A stretch of DNA of 20,303 nt. Origin: Planctomycetota bacterium (GTDB taxonomy: Bacteria; Planctomycetota; Phycisphaerae; WQYP01). The stretch is taken from contig JAJZGH010000063.1 of the NCBI GenBank assembly GCA_021798635.1, forward strand, positions 1-20,303. The letters are read 5' to 3'. The notes beneath the pieces were generated by a model that made no database searches, was not told the origin of the DNA, and saw only the letters and a list, made by a program, of their open reading frames with translations. This document shows positions 7,211-14,397 of this stretch, piece by piece (the stretch's first letter is position 1; every line of letters starts with the position of its first letter). The translations under genes and the position numbers were made by a program.

Positions 7211-7708
7211 AGTCACTGCGGCGGTGGCTAGCGACTGGGTTAGAAATTGTCGAGTTTGCCGCGGCCCCATGCTCTGGGCGACACTGACAATATTGCCGCG
7301 GGCGTTCAAAACCAGTACTGTGGGCAGGACTTGGACGCCAAGTTTTCGCGCATCCGCTTTTCCCGTCGGCGAATCAATATCTTCACGAATCGCGATAAAA
7401 TGATGATTGACTACATTGGCCACGGCTGGATCCGTCCAAACCGTGCGATCCATTAATCGGCAGGGAGGGCACCATGATGCCTGAAAGTCTACCAGCAGTA
7501 GACGGCCGGTGCTTTGGCTTTGCTGCTGGCCGCGGGCAAGCCGGTTATGCCATAGGATATACCCCGGCGCGGCGGCGATACCGAACTTGGCCGCCAGATT
7601 AGTTAACTGCGGCCATAGCGCCACGAAAATCAACGTCGCGGTAAACAATGCCATAATGACCACGGATTGCAAGGGAAAGTTGTTGTAATGTTGCCGAGGT
7701 ATTTTCAT
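7193..7708 (-). CDS. Membrane-anchored thioredoxin-like protein
   Basis: This 171-residue protein has one N-terminal membrane segment (about residues 14-34, VVIMALFTATLIFVALW) after a short basic stretch, a linker, and a thioredoxin fold from about residue 68. The active site is W79-C80-P-P-C83 in FQASWCPPCRLMD, and the cis-proline is P129 in VQVLPTVLVL. WCPPC followed by RLMD and the pattern of the C-terminal half resemble DsbD C-terminal and thioredoxin_7-like domains, suggesting thiol reduction or disulfide exchange on the outer face of the cytoplasmic membrane; the topology is inferred from the basic N-terminus. ATG 7708 is the natural start; SD is weak, and a TATAAT lies 27 bases upstream on the minus strand. 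It is downstream of the RNase HI gene on the same strand but 190 bases away, so it may be transcribed alone. The partner is unknown. Confidence 0.8.
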   Translation of the reverse strand: MKIPRQHYNNFPLQSVVIMALFTATLIFVALWPQLTNLAAKFGIAAAPGYILWHNRLARGQQQSQSTGRLLLVDFQASWCPPCRLMDRTVWTDPAVANVVNHHFIAIREDIDSPTGKADARKLGVQVLPTVLVLNARGNIVSVAQSMGPRQTRQFLTQSLATAAVTGTAEK

Positions 7709-7734
7709 GATCCGATTCCAGACGCAGCCTCTGT

Positions 7735-7740
7735 ATTATA
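7735..7740 (-). promoter_or_regulatory. Possible -10 element for the thioredoxin-like gene
   Basis: A perfect TATAAT reads on the minus strand from 7740 to 7735, 26 bases upstream of the ATG at 7708. No clear -35 is found 16-18 bases further upstream, and the extended TGn is absent. The position would give a leader of about 20 bases. Confidence 0.35.
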
Positions 7741-7852
7741 GGCGCAGAGCTGAAGGAATGGGTGTTTCGTGCTCGCGCTTCCCGCAAGGGCAATCGCCTC
7801 TCTAATTTTCCGCCACTGGGGATCCTTCAGAATTGTGAGGTATGGTCAAAAG

Positions 7853-7890
7853 CTCTCGCAGGTGGGCGGCATTCAGCCCGGGATAGAGAG
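7853..7890 (-). terminator. Interrupted hairpin after the RNase HI gene
   Basis: CTCTC (7853-7857) pairs with GAGAG (7886-7890), and GGGC (7864-7867) pairs with GCCC (7876-7879), separated by a symmetric 6/6 internal loop. Read on the minus strand, the outer arm is followed by CTTTTG. This is a weak terminator candidate about 9 bases beyond the RNase HI stop codon. Confidence 0.3.
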
Positions 7891-7898
7891 GTGACAAA

Positions 7899-8381
7899 TC
7901 AGCCAGACTTTTGCTGCGGTTCTTCCGCGGGGTGCAAAATTTCCGCAGCCGGTCCGCTGTAGACCGCGCGCTTGCGATTCATGGCCATATTCGCCAATTC
8001 ATCGGGCCGGGCATTGGAACTGCGGTAAACATGTTGAATCGACCAGGCGGGGATTTTATGTAACAGCTCCATGGCCTGTTGATACAATGGCTTGAGCGTG
8101 GCGTTTTTCACGCGATAAATACCCAGAATCTGCCGCACTACCAGTTCGCTGTCGGCGCGAATTTCCAGTTTTCGTGCCCCCAGCTTCACCGCCGCATCAA
8201 CGCCGCGAATCAAACCGGTGTACTCGGCGTAGTTATTCGTATGCGTGCCCAGATAATCACCGAGTTCATAGACCAGTTCCCCAGTGGCGGTCGTGAGCGT
8301 CACGCCGCACCCCGCAGGCCCCGGATTCCCCCGTGATCCACCGTCAAACTGCATCACCAGAGTTGAATAGTGCAATGACAT
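7899..8381 (-). CDS. Ribonuclease HI family protein
   Basis: This 160-residue enzyme has the RNase H fold, which cleaves the RNA strand of RNA-DNA hybrids using two metal ions. The carboxylate set is D13 (FDGGSRGNPGPAG), E53 (NNYAEYTGL), D77 (IRADSELV) and D127 (NARPDELAN), all intact. The RGNPGPAG loop and the absence of the E. coli-type basic handle region suggest the short archaeal/YpdQ-like RNase HI subgroup rather than classical RnhA. A Pro/Glu-rich tail of about 25 residues follows the fold. ATG 8381 is preferred over an in-frame TTG at 8417 because the latter falls inside an intrinsic terminator (8401-8430) and adds 12 unrelated residues. GGAG lies only 2 bases before the ATG, unusually close, so initiation may be inefficient or SD-independent. 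Confidence 0.88.
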   Translation of the reverse strand: MSLHYSTLVMQFDGGSRGNPGPAGCGVTLTTATGELVYELGDYLGTHTNNYAEYTGLIRGVDAAVKLGARKLEIRADSELVVRQILGIYRVKNATLKPLYQQAMELLHKIPAWSIQHVYRSSNARPDELANMAMNRKRAVYSGPAAEILHPAEEPQQKSG

Positions 8382-8400
8382 GTCTCCAAAATCCCAGCGG

Positions 8401-8430
8401 AAAAACCCGGTTACCAATCGCCTGACCGGG
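8401..8430 (-). terminator. Intrinsic terminator after the zinc-ribbon protein gene
   Basis: On the minus strand, CCCGGT (8430-8425), a 13-base loop and ACCGGG (8411-8406) form a perfect 6-bp GC-rich stem followed directly by TTTTT (8405-8401). It lies about 45 bases beyond the stop of the zinc-ribbon gene and 20 bases before the RNase HI ATG, so it should end the hemC-ferredoxin-zinc-ribbon transcript. Confidence 0.6.
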
Positions 8431-8475
8431 ATTCAAAACGCATTATTACCGGCAAAAGATAATTTGAAAATAGTC

Positions 8476-9231
8476 TCAGGTCGAAGCTTGCTGAGGAAGC
8501 ATTTCCGGCAGATAAAGAATTCGCCCGCAGGACTGACATCTGCGGATTTCATCACGCCCGCGCAACAGGTTGACGTCTTCAATGTTCAGGCCCATAAAGC
8601 AACCGCCGCAAGTGATGGTTTCCATGTCGTTTTCGCTAAAGTCTACGGAAGCCATGGCATCTCCGGGATAACGCTGACAGATGCGATCATATTGCTTGCG
8701 CGATTCCGGCGGTACCGCGTTGAGCGCCCGCTCGCGATTATGCTGGAGTTCACGGATATGGGCTTGCAGGTCGGAAACGCGCTGACTGCTTTGGCGGCGC
8801 GAGTCCTCAAGGCTCTTTTGGGCCGCATCTAATTGTTCGCGTATGCCGGAAGCGGACTTCATATTGGTTTCCAGTTGGCCCATGAAGTCCAAAATAGTGG
8901 TTTCAATTTTACTGACTTCCTCTTTTTCCGCGGAAATCTGGATGAGAATGGCAGAATATTCTTTATTGGTCTTGGCGTTATTTAAGCTGGTGCGCATTTT
9001 TTCGATGTGCTCCTGTCGGCTTTTCATGTCCAATTCATGGGAAGAAATCGTGGCCTGAAGCTTCCGGCCCGCGGATTCAAATTCCGCCAAGCTTGCGTTG
9101 AGTCGGGTCATGTTGTTTTCGATGGCCACCTGATCCTTCATGACTGCCGTCAGGCGGTTATTAAATTCATATAAATCATGATCAATTCGATAAAGCACCA
9201 GGAGAGAAGGGATTATAGTGAACACCGTCAT
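8476..9231 (-). CDS. Coiled-coil C4-type zinc-ribbon protein (DUF164 / COG1579 family)
   Basis: This 251-residue protein begins with the IDHDLYEFNNRL-type segment of the family and then runs as a long two-stranded helical coiled coil (about residues 15-175, rich in Glu, Gln, Lys and Ser with heptad Leu/Ile/Met). It ends in a zinc ribbon with C208-G-G-C211 and C232-Q-S-C235. A conserved TNKEYSAIL motif sits in the helical hairpin at about residues 88-95. Known relatives include Helicobacter HP0958 (a flagellar RpoN/RNA-binding chaperone) and Chlamydia CT398/CdsZ, which bind RpoN or secretion components; the role here is not determined. ATG 9231 has GAGG at 9242-9239, 7 bases upstream. The gene starts 50 bases after the ferredoxin gene on the same strand and is followed by a terminator, so it is probably the last gene of the hemC transcript. 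Confidence 0.85.
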   Translation of the reverse strand: MTVFTIIPSLLVLYRIDHDLYEFNNRLTAVMKDQVAIENNMTRLNASLAEFESAGRKLQATISSHELDMKSRQEHIEKMRTSLNNAKTNKEYSAILIQISAEKEEVSKIETTILDFMGQLETNMKSASGIREQLDAAQKSLEDSRRQSSQRVSDLQAHIRELQHNRERALNAVPPESRKQYDRICQRYPGDAMASVDFSENDMETITCGGCFMGLNIEDVNLLRGRDEIRRCQSCGRILYLPEMLPQQAST

Positions 9232-9281
9232 GTCGTAACCTCAAAGTCCTCAATCCCGTAGTCTACCAAAATTGAGCTTTT

Positions 9282-9656
9282 TCAGCCAGCGGTTTTCTCC
9301 ATCCAAACCGGCGGTGGTTCAATCATATCCGTTGGACGACCACCGGCGTCTTTGGCTCCCGTGCCCTTCCATCGGCTTATAACGCGTATAGTCATATCAT
9401 GGTCGCACAAGATCTGGCAGCTAAGACGCATACCGGGCTGGCCGGTCAGACCTCGCTGTTTCATGATATTTCTTTCCGCTTCCGTGATTTTTGTCGGCTC
9501 GCCGTGCTCAATTTGTACGCGGCATGTTGTGCAGCGAGCGTGGCCTCCGCAGGCGTGGAACTGATCAATTTTCACAATATCAGTAAGTGCGTTGACCAGT
9601 CGGGTGCCGGCGGGAACTTCAAAATCGCCCAGATTTTCAACGGTAAGTTTAGGCAT
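9282..9656 (-). CDS. 2Fe-2S ferredoxin
   Basis: This 124-residue electron carrier has the beta-grasp ferredoxin fold. Cluster ligands are C36, C42 and C45 (CGGHARCTTC, the C-x5-C-x2-C pattern) and C80 (RLSCQ), with one extra Cys at 84. The spacing is that of plant/adrenodoxin-type [2Fe-2S] proteins, and the RLSCQ context resembles ferredoxins and adenylate cyclase-associated 2Fe-2S domains. After the fold, about 25 residues rich in Gly, Pro and Lys form a tail. ATG 9656 is chosen because AAGGA lies 7 bases upstream and the product starts MPKLTVENLGDFEVPAG, the expected first strand; a longer frame from 9758 adds 34 unrelated residues. It sits 105 bases downstream of hemC and upstream of the zinc-ribbon gene. 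No dedicated reductase lies nearby, so the redox partner is unknown. Confidence 0.88.
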   Translation of the reverse strand: MPKLTVENLGDFEVPAGTRLVNALTDIVKIDQFHACGGHARCTTCRVQIEHGEPTKITEAERNIMKQRGLTGQPGMRLSCQILCDHDMTIRVISRWKGTGAKDAGGRPTDMIEPPPVWMEKTAG

Positions 9657-9761
9657 TGTCGTATCCTTCAAGCGCGGTCCATCAGGACCACATATTTTAC
9701 GCCATGAGTATGCAACCCAACGCTCGGCGTTGCAAGTGTCGGGAAGTGCGGATTTCAAATT

Positions 9762-10733
9762 TCACCGGGAACTGATCAACTCCATGATTTCCGCACTGCC
9801 GCGCTGGCGGAGAGTTTCAAGCAGCAGATCATAAAGGCCGTTAAGCCCCGCGTCGGAGGAGTCTGGTGTAAGCAAGGTGGCGCGGGAGATTCTTTTCCCG
9901 TCAGGAGTGGCAAGAAAAGCCCGGATAATCCAACCATTGAGATTGTTGATGGGATTTCCGCGCGGCATGGCGCACACGCCGATGGGAGCCAGACAACTGC
10001 CGGCCAATGCGGCTACCACCCGCCGCTCAAACGCCAGGGCCGCCGCCGTGCCGATGTGATTGATCGTCCCGGCGAGCTTACGCATGGCCGCATCTTGTGT
10101 TCGGGCCTGAATGGCCAGAACCCCCTGCCCGGCGGCGGGAATAAACTCGTCCAATGGCAGGGAGAATGCGCGTTCCGGAAGCAGATTCGTTCGATCCAAA
10201 CCCGCTTGGGCGAGAAACGTGCCGGCCACCACGCCGTCCTTTACTTTGCGCAAACGCGTTTCGATGTTGCCGCGCAGCGGCTGAACCGTAACATCGGGAC
10301 GCAGGGTCAGCAACTGTGACTGCCGACGCAGCGAAGAGGTTCCCACGACCGCGGATGCCGGAAGTTGGGCAATGGATTTATTTTCAAAGCCAATCCATAC
10401 ATCCCGAGGGTCAGCGCGCAACGGCGTAGCGGCGATAACGGTTCCAGCCGCGAGTTGCGCGGGTAGATCTTTGGCGGAATGGACCGCCAGATCAATGCGA
10501 TTTTCCAGCAAAGCTGTTTCGATTTCCTTAATAAATAAACCCTTTCCCCCGGATTCAGCCAAGGGTCTCTGCTGTTGTTGATCGCCCGAAGTGGTAATAA
10601 AAACCAGTTCTATTGGGGCGGATGGTTGGCCGGAGAGTCTGGTCTCAAGCATTTGTTTGACCATGCCCGCCTGAGTACGCGCCAGCAGACTGGAGCGGGT
10701 ACCGATGCGAATTGTTCGATTGTGTTCTATCAT
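9762..10733 (-). CDS. hemC: Hydroxymethylbilane synthase (porphobilinogen deaminase) HemC
   Basis: HemC joins four porphobilinogen molecules into hydroxymethylbilane in cytoplasmic tetrapyrrole synthesis. The 323 residues match the family length (313 in E. coli). Signature motifs are IRIGTRSSLLARTQA at the N-terminus, TTSGD, GGKGLFIKEIE, the catalytic HSAKD (D89, equivalent to E. coli D84), VGTSSLRRQSQL, RGNIETRL, AAGQGVLAIQ and the cofactor-bearing C247 in AGSCLAPIG (E. coli C242). A frame open upstream to 10949 adds 72 residues without primase-like or other family similarity and is not used. The ATG at 10733 follows AAGGAG with no spacer at all, an unusual arrangement; a TTG at 10754 is an alternative without an SD. 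It is divergent from panD across 190 bases and heads a run with ferredoxin and zinc-ribbon genes. No other hem gene is in the window. Confidence 0.95.
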   Translation of the reverse strand: MIEHNRTIRIGTRSSLLARTQAGMVKQMLETRLSGQPSAPIELVFITTSGDQQQQRPLAESGGKGLFIKEIETALLENRIDLAVHSAKDLPAQLAAGTVIAATPLRADPRDVWIGFENKSIAQLPASAVVGTSSLRRQSQLLTLRPDVTVQPLRGNIETRLRKVKDGVVAGTFLAQAGLDRTNLLPERAFSLPLDEFIPAAGQGVLAIQARTQDAAMRKLAGTINHIGTAAALAFERRVVAALAGSCLAPIGVCAMPRGNPINNLNGWIIRAFLATPDGKRISRATLLTPDSSDAGLNGLYDLLLETLRQRGSAEIMELISSR

Positions 10734-10771
10734 CTCCTTGATGCTAATAGGCAAAGGCCGCCAACGCCAGT

Positions 10772-10813
10772 GCCATAACTGTTTGCCATAACTGTTTACT
10801 GCCAAAGCTGTTT
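10772..10813. repeat. 13-bp short repeats in the hemC-panD divergent spacer
   Basis: GCCATAACTGTTT occurs twice back to back (10772-10784, 10785-10797), and a third copy with two mismatches, GCCAAAGCTGTTT, lies at 10801-10813 after a 3-base gap. The set lies in the spacer between the divergent hemC and panD starts, about 40 bases from the hemC start and 110 bases from the panD start. It could be a regulator-binding array or simple slippage duplication. Confidence 0.6.
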
Positions 10814-10923
10814 GCCGGCGGCCCGGCTGAAGCGTTATGGACGAACGGGGGCACTCTGCGGTACACTTGTTCAAAGCGCCGGCCCGAATGGCTGAATATT
10901 GCCGGCCGGTTTCGGATTTGATC

Positions 10924-11304
10924 ATGTTATTGACCCTACTGCGAGCCAAGATTCACGGCGCAATAATTACCCAGGCCAATCGTAATTACGTTGGAAGTAT
11001 CACCATTGATCTGGATCTGCTTAAGCTTAGCGGATTGTTACCCAATGAACGCGTACTGGTGGCCGATATCCACAATGGCGTGCGTTTTGAAACGTACATT
11101 CTCGCGGGGAAAAGAGGTTCCGGTGTTATCGGCATTAACGGTGCCGCAGCGCACCTGGTCAAGCCCGGAGAAAAAATAATCATCATGGCTTTTGCGGAGA
11201 TGACGCCGGAAGAAGCTACCGACCACATGGCACGTGTGCTGGTTTTGGATTCGTCCAATAAGCCGGTGAAGAACATGACCATTGCGAGCCGATTGGACGT
11301 ATGA
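10924..11304 (+). CDS. panD: Aspartate 1-decarboxylase proenzyme PanD
   Basis: PanD makes beta-alanine from L-aspartate for pantothenate and coenzyme A synthesis. The 126 residues equal the E. coli length, and key positions fall at the same numbers: K9 in LLRAKIH, and the self-cleavage pair G24-S25 in YVGSIT, where S25 becomes the pyruvoyl group. NGAAAHLVKPGEKIIIM matches the substrate-binding and core strand region. ATG 10924 was chosen by this exact alignment; the upstream ATG at 10837 would add 29 residues and displace the cleavage site. There is no clear SD. A maturation factor (PanZ or PanM) is not seen nearby, in line with self-processing forms. The gene is divergent from hemC and followed by a hairpin before the protease gene. 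C-terminal residues after about 95 differ from E. coli, as is common. Confidence 0.95.
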   Translation: MLLTLLRAKIHGAIITQANRNYVGSITIDLDLLKLSGLLPNERVLVADIHNGVRFETYILAGKRGSGVIGINGAAAHLVKPGEKIIIMAFAEMTPEEATDHMARVLVLDSSNKPVKNMTIASRLDV

Positions 11305-11345
11305 CACAGTAAGAGGTTGTGCCGCGGAGTGCGAGGATCTATCTT

Positions 11346-11366
11346 GGCAGGCAATAGTCGCCTGCC
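11346..11366 (+). promoter_or_regulatory. 7-bp hairpin between panD and the HtrA-like gene
   Basis: GGCAGGC (11346-11352) and GCCTGCC (11360-11366) are perfect inverted repeats around a 7-base loop, ending 9 bases before the GGAG ribosome site of the protease gene. No T-run follows, so it is either a weak 3' end for panD or a leader hairpin or operator of the protease gene. Confidence 0.35.
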
Positions 11367-11386
11367 GCTATACATGGAGATGCTGA

Positions 11387-12820
11387 ATGCTCGAACGCTT
11401 GAGACGATTCGTAAGTAATGCTCTGAGTTGTCGTGCGGTGTGGGGTGCGGCCTTGGCCGTCTGGGTACTGCCGCAACTGGGTGGTTGCGCTTCGGCACCG
11501 GCATGGATGGTCAGTGACAAGCCTTCCTGGCGGACGCAATATGCCCTGGCGCATGTGTCGCCCGCCGTGGTGCGAATCAACGTTGTCATGCGGGATTTTC
11601 GAAATGGCATACCGGAAAATTTCCGGGCCATTGGCAGCGGTGTTATTATTGACAAACAGGGACAGGTGCTGACCAATTTTCACGTTGCGGGGCGGGCGCG
11701 GCGAATTGAGATTATTCTGCCGGACCAGGAACGCGTGCGGGCCAAGCTGATCGGGTCAGATCACTGGACCGACCTGGCGCTGGTGCAAATGGATATGGCG
11801 CAGCTAAGCGCCAGGCATTTGCATTTTAAATGGGCCACACTGGGTAATTCCAGCCGCGTGCAACTAGGTCAACCCGTGCTGGCTATTGGCACGCCGTACG
11901 GTCTTTCCCGGACGGTAACCAGGGGCATTATTTCCAATACCGACAGATTTTTTAACGCCACCACCATTGATGGCTATGAGACCGGCTGGTTCAATAACTG
12001 GCTCCAGACCGATGCGGCCATTAATCCGGGCAATTCCGGAGGGCCGCTGATTAACTTACGCGGGCAAGTCATCGGCATTAACACTCGTGGTGATCCCTCG
12101 GCCAACAATTTGGGATTCGCCATTCCGATTAACGTGGCGCGCCGCGTGATTCCATCTCTGCTGAAATATCGGAAGGTGGCGCGCAGTTATGTGGGGTTGG
12201 AACTTGAACCCATGCTGGGGCTGAGCCATTTTTATCATTTACCGGCCCAAACCGGCGTGCTGATCCGTTCAGTGGATCATGAATCGCCGGCATCCCTGGG
12301 GGGTGTGCATGCCTTGGATGTGCTGCTATCAGTCAACGGCCACCCGACTAATTGCCGCTTTCCAGAGCAGGTTTCCGCTGTGCGGCGGTATATTTCCGAT
12401 CAGCCGATCGGTTCCAAAATCACATTGCGGGTGGAGCGTATGAGTGACGGTTCAAAGATCCAGCGGAAAACGCTTTATGTTTTTACGCAACGTCTGGAAA
12501 GTGTGATTGCTCCGCGGCACCAGATTAAGCCGTGGGGAATCGTGGTGCGGAACCTTACCGATGCGTATCTGCGGCAGCAGCAGATGAAAATGATTCGCGG
12601 GGTGCTGGTTACTAGCGTGCAAAGCGGATCGATTGCCGATGCCGCCGGGATGGAAGATGGCGACATTATCCGCCGGGTAGGCAGCAGCCGTATCGTGGAT
12701 AGCTTGCAACTCAAAGTTCTGGCGGACCGTATGGCTAAAACGAAAAGGCCCTATGCTGTTGTGGTAAAACGGGGACGTTCGGAGCGCACATTGGTTTTCA
12801 GTCCCGGCAGCGGAAATTAA
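11387..12820 (+). CDS. HtrA/DegP-like trypsin-type serine protease lipoprotein with two PDZ domains
   Basis: This 477-residue envelope protease has a signal peptide with a lipobox (L31-G-G-C34). The trypsin-like domain carries the full catalytic triad: H99 in TNFHVAG, D129 in HWTDLALV and S217 in NPGNSGGPL, with the usual IGTPYG segment between them. Two PDZ-like regions follow, about residues 275-355 (GVLIRSVDHESPASLGG) and 385-470 (GVLVTSVQSGSIADAAG). HtrA/Deg proteases degrade or refold misfolded extracytoplasmic proteins; the lipidation suggests attachment to a membrane. The start has a textbook GGAG at 11376-11379, 7 bases upstream. It is 82 bases after panD and 58 bases before a related gene with a damaged active site, so the two are probably co-transcribed. 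The substrate is unknown. Confidence 0.9.
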   Translation: MLERLRRFVSNALSCRAVWGAALAVWVLPQLGGCASAPAWMVSDKPSWRTQYALAHVSPAVVRINVVMRDFRNGIPENFRAIGSGVIIDKQGQVLTNFHVAGRARRIEIILPDQERVRAKLIGSDHWTDLALVQMDMAQLSARHLHFKWATLGNSSRVQLGQPVLAIGTPYGLSRTVTRGIISNTDRFFNATTIDGYETGWFNNWLQTDAAINPGNSGGPLINLRGQVIGINTRGDPSANNLGFAIPINVARRVIPSLLKYRKVARSYVGLELEPMLGLSHFYHLPAQTGVLIRSVDHESPASLGGVHALDVLLSVNGHPTNCRFPEQVSAVRRYISDQPIGSKITLRVERMSDGSKIQRKTLYVFTQRLESVIAPRHQIKPWGIVVRNLTDAYLRQQQMKMIRGVLVTSVQSGSIADAAGMEDGDIIRRVGSSRIVDSLQLKVLADRMAKTKRPYAVVVKRGRSERTLVFSPGSGN

Positions 12821-12878
12821 AGCTTGCGGGATATGCTTTGGAAATGACCTCTAACTTATTTATATCAGGAAATATACT

Positions 12879-14294
12879 ATGAATGATCGTTCAACATTGC
12901 ATCGTGTGCCGGCACTGGTGAGCCTGTCGGCGGGAATCCTGGCGGCCTGTGTGACAGCTTCCGCAGCGCCAAAGGTGGCGAAACTGGTTCCTGAGATTGC
13001 CCGCAGTATTGTAGTGGTGCAATACACAGCTGAGAATGAATTTCATAAAACCAACAAAGTCAGCGGTCAGGGCGTGGTGCTGAATAAAAAGGGCGTGGTG
13101 CTGGTATCATCGGATCTTATCCCACAAGATATCCCGTTGGATTACATCCACCATTTGAAAATCCGCATTGTCCACGGAGATATGCCCAAAATTTCCGCTC
13201 AATATCTTGGGCGGACGGTGGACGGCTTGTTCTGTTATGTCCGTGCGCTTAAGCCGCTGGCGGCAACGCCGTTGCAGTTTTCCGCTGCCGCCAAGCCCTA
13301 TCTTGCCGAACGTGTTTTCTCGGTTGGACGGCTCGGTAAGGATCAGGCCTACGGAGCCTTTGTGGGCGTTAACCGCATCAAGGCGATGATTCCTCTGGTT
13401 CATACGCTTATTGCGACAGATTCCTTTGGTCTTACGGATGCCAACAGTCCGGTTTTTGATTACCGCACGGGCAAATTCATTGGCCTAACAGTGCCCAATC
13501 CGGGGGACGGCATGATCCTGACTCTGCTGGGCCGATCCGTTCCGGTTACGCTACGGGATAATCAGCAGGTTGGCATGTTTATCGGGTATAACTCCTTTAA
13601 ACAGGATTTGACCGATATTCCAACCAAGCGATTCGTGGCCAAAATTCCCTGGTTCGGCACCCTGGACAGCAGCGGCCTGCGATCGGCCGTGCGGAAGCTA
13701 TACAACATTAAGCAACGGTCGGGATTAATGGTGGGGCAGGTTATTCCGGGAATGCCGGCCGCTAAAGGCGGGTTGAAGTCTCGCGATATTATTCTCACTG
13801 TGGATGGAAAGCCGTTTGCTCATACCCCAGTGGCCGCGTTGATGGTGGAGCGTTTCGAGCACCGAATGCAGCAATTAAAACCTGGGCAGGTTATTAAACT
13901 GGGCATTCTGCGCAATGGAAAACCGAAGACCATTACCATAACTGTGGGACAGGCTCCCACGCCCCCAAGCCGTTTACCGCGATATTATGATCGCAAAATT
14001 GGCTTGGTCGTGCATAATCTCGCCTTTATAGACGCTTATTCTCGTAAACTTCCCTTGACGCAGAAGGGGGTTTACGTGGTTCTGGTACATAACGGCAAGC
14101 CCGCATCGCTGGGAACCACGCCGGTGCAGCCCGGTTACATTATCACGCGTGTGGATGACCACCGCGTTGATGATATTGTCGCATTCAAAAAGCTGGTCAC
14201 GAAAGCCGAGACAACTCCTGGCAAGCCGGAAATTATTTTTGAGGTAATTAAGGGTGATGGTCGCACGGCCGCCTGTCACGTGAGTTTGAATTGA
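12879..14294 (+). CDS. Catalytically degenerate HtrA-like PDZ protein (probable pseudoprotease)
   Basis: This 471-residue exported protein has a signal peptide with either a lipobox (L21-A-A-C24) or a Sec cleavage after ASAA. Its domain order mirrors the gene before it: a trypsin-like domain to about residue 220, then two PDZ-like regions (about 280-360, GLMVGQVIPGMPAAKGGL; and 375-470, GVYVVLVHNGKPASLGT). The protease core is altered: the position of TNFHV reads VSSDL, replacing the catalytic His by D79, and GNSGGPL is reduced to ANSPVF, which keeps N189-S190 but loses the GG of the oxyanion hole. D115 in TVDGL may be the former Asp. The protein should therefore not be an active serine protease. 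AGGA at 12867-12870 lies 8 bases before the ATG. The long intact frame argues for a selected role, such as regulator, scaffold or substrate adaptor of the neighbour; that role is inference. Confidence 0.8.
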   Translation: MNDRSTLHRVPALVSLSAGILAACVTASAAPKVAKLVPEIARSIVVVQYTAENEFHKTNKVSGQGVVLNKKGVVLVSSDLIPQDIPLDYIHHLKIRIVHGDMPKISAQYLGRTVDGLFCYVRALKPLAATPLQFSAAAKPYLAERVFSVGRLGKDQAYGAFVGVNRIKAMIPLVHTLIATDSFGLTDANSPVFDYRTGKFIGLTVPNPGDGMILTLLGRSVPVTLRDNQQVGMFIGYNSFKQDLTDIPTKRFVAKIPWFGTLDSSGLRSAVRKLYNIKQRSGLMVGQVIPGMPAAKGGLKSRDIILTVDGKPFAHTPVAALMVERFEHRMQQLKPGQVIKLGILRNGKPKTITITVGQAPTPPSRLPRYYDRKIGLVVHNLAFIDAYSRKLPLTQKGVYVVLVHNGKPASLGTTPVQPGYIITRVDDHRVDDIVAFKKLVTKAETTPGKPEIIFEVIKGDGRTAACHVSLN

Positions 14295-14397
14295 TGACGC
14301 TTCGCGAATGGGAAAAACTTAGGCCTTTCAGTAGGCTTTGCAGAATGGGGCCGCCGCCGAGGTTCCGTAACACCCTGGCCCGTTTAAGGAACGGTTA

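Noticed and set aside
10837..10923. Upstream extension of PanD
   Set aside because: It would shift K9 and the G24-S25 cleavage site away from the conserved positions, which match exactly when ATG 10924 is used.
10734..10949. 72-residue N-terminal extension of HemC
   Set aside because: The extension has no similarity to the family, crosses the panD start region on the other strand, and the aligned protein begins at ATG 10733.
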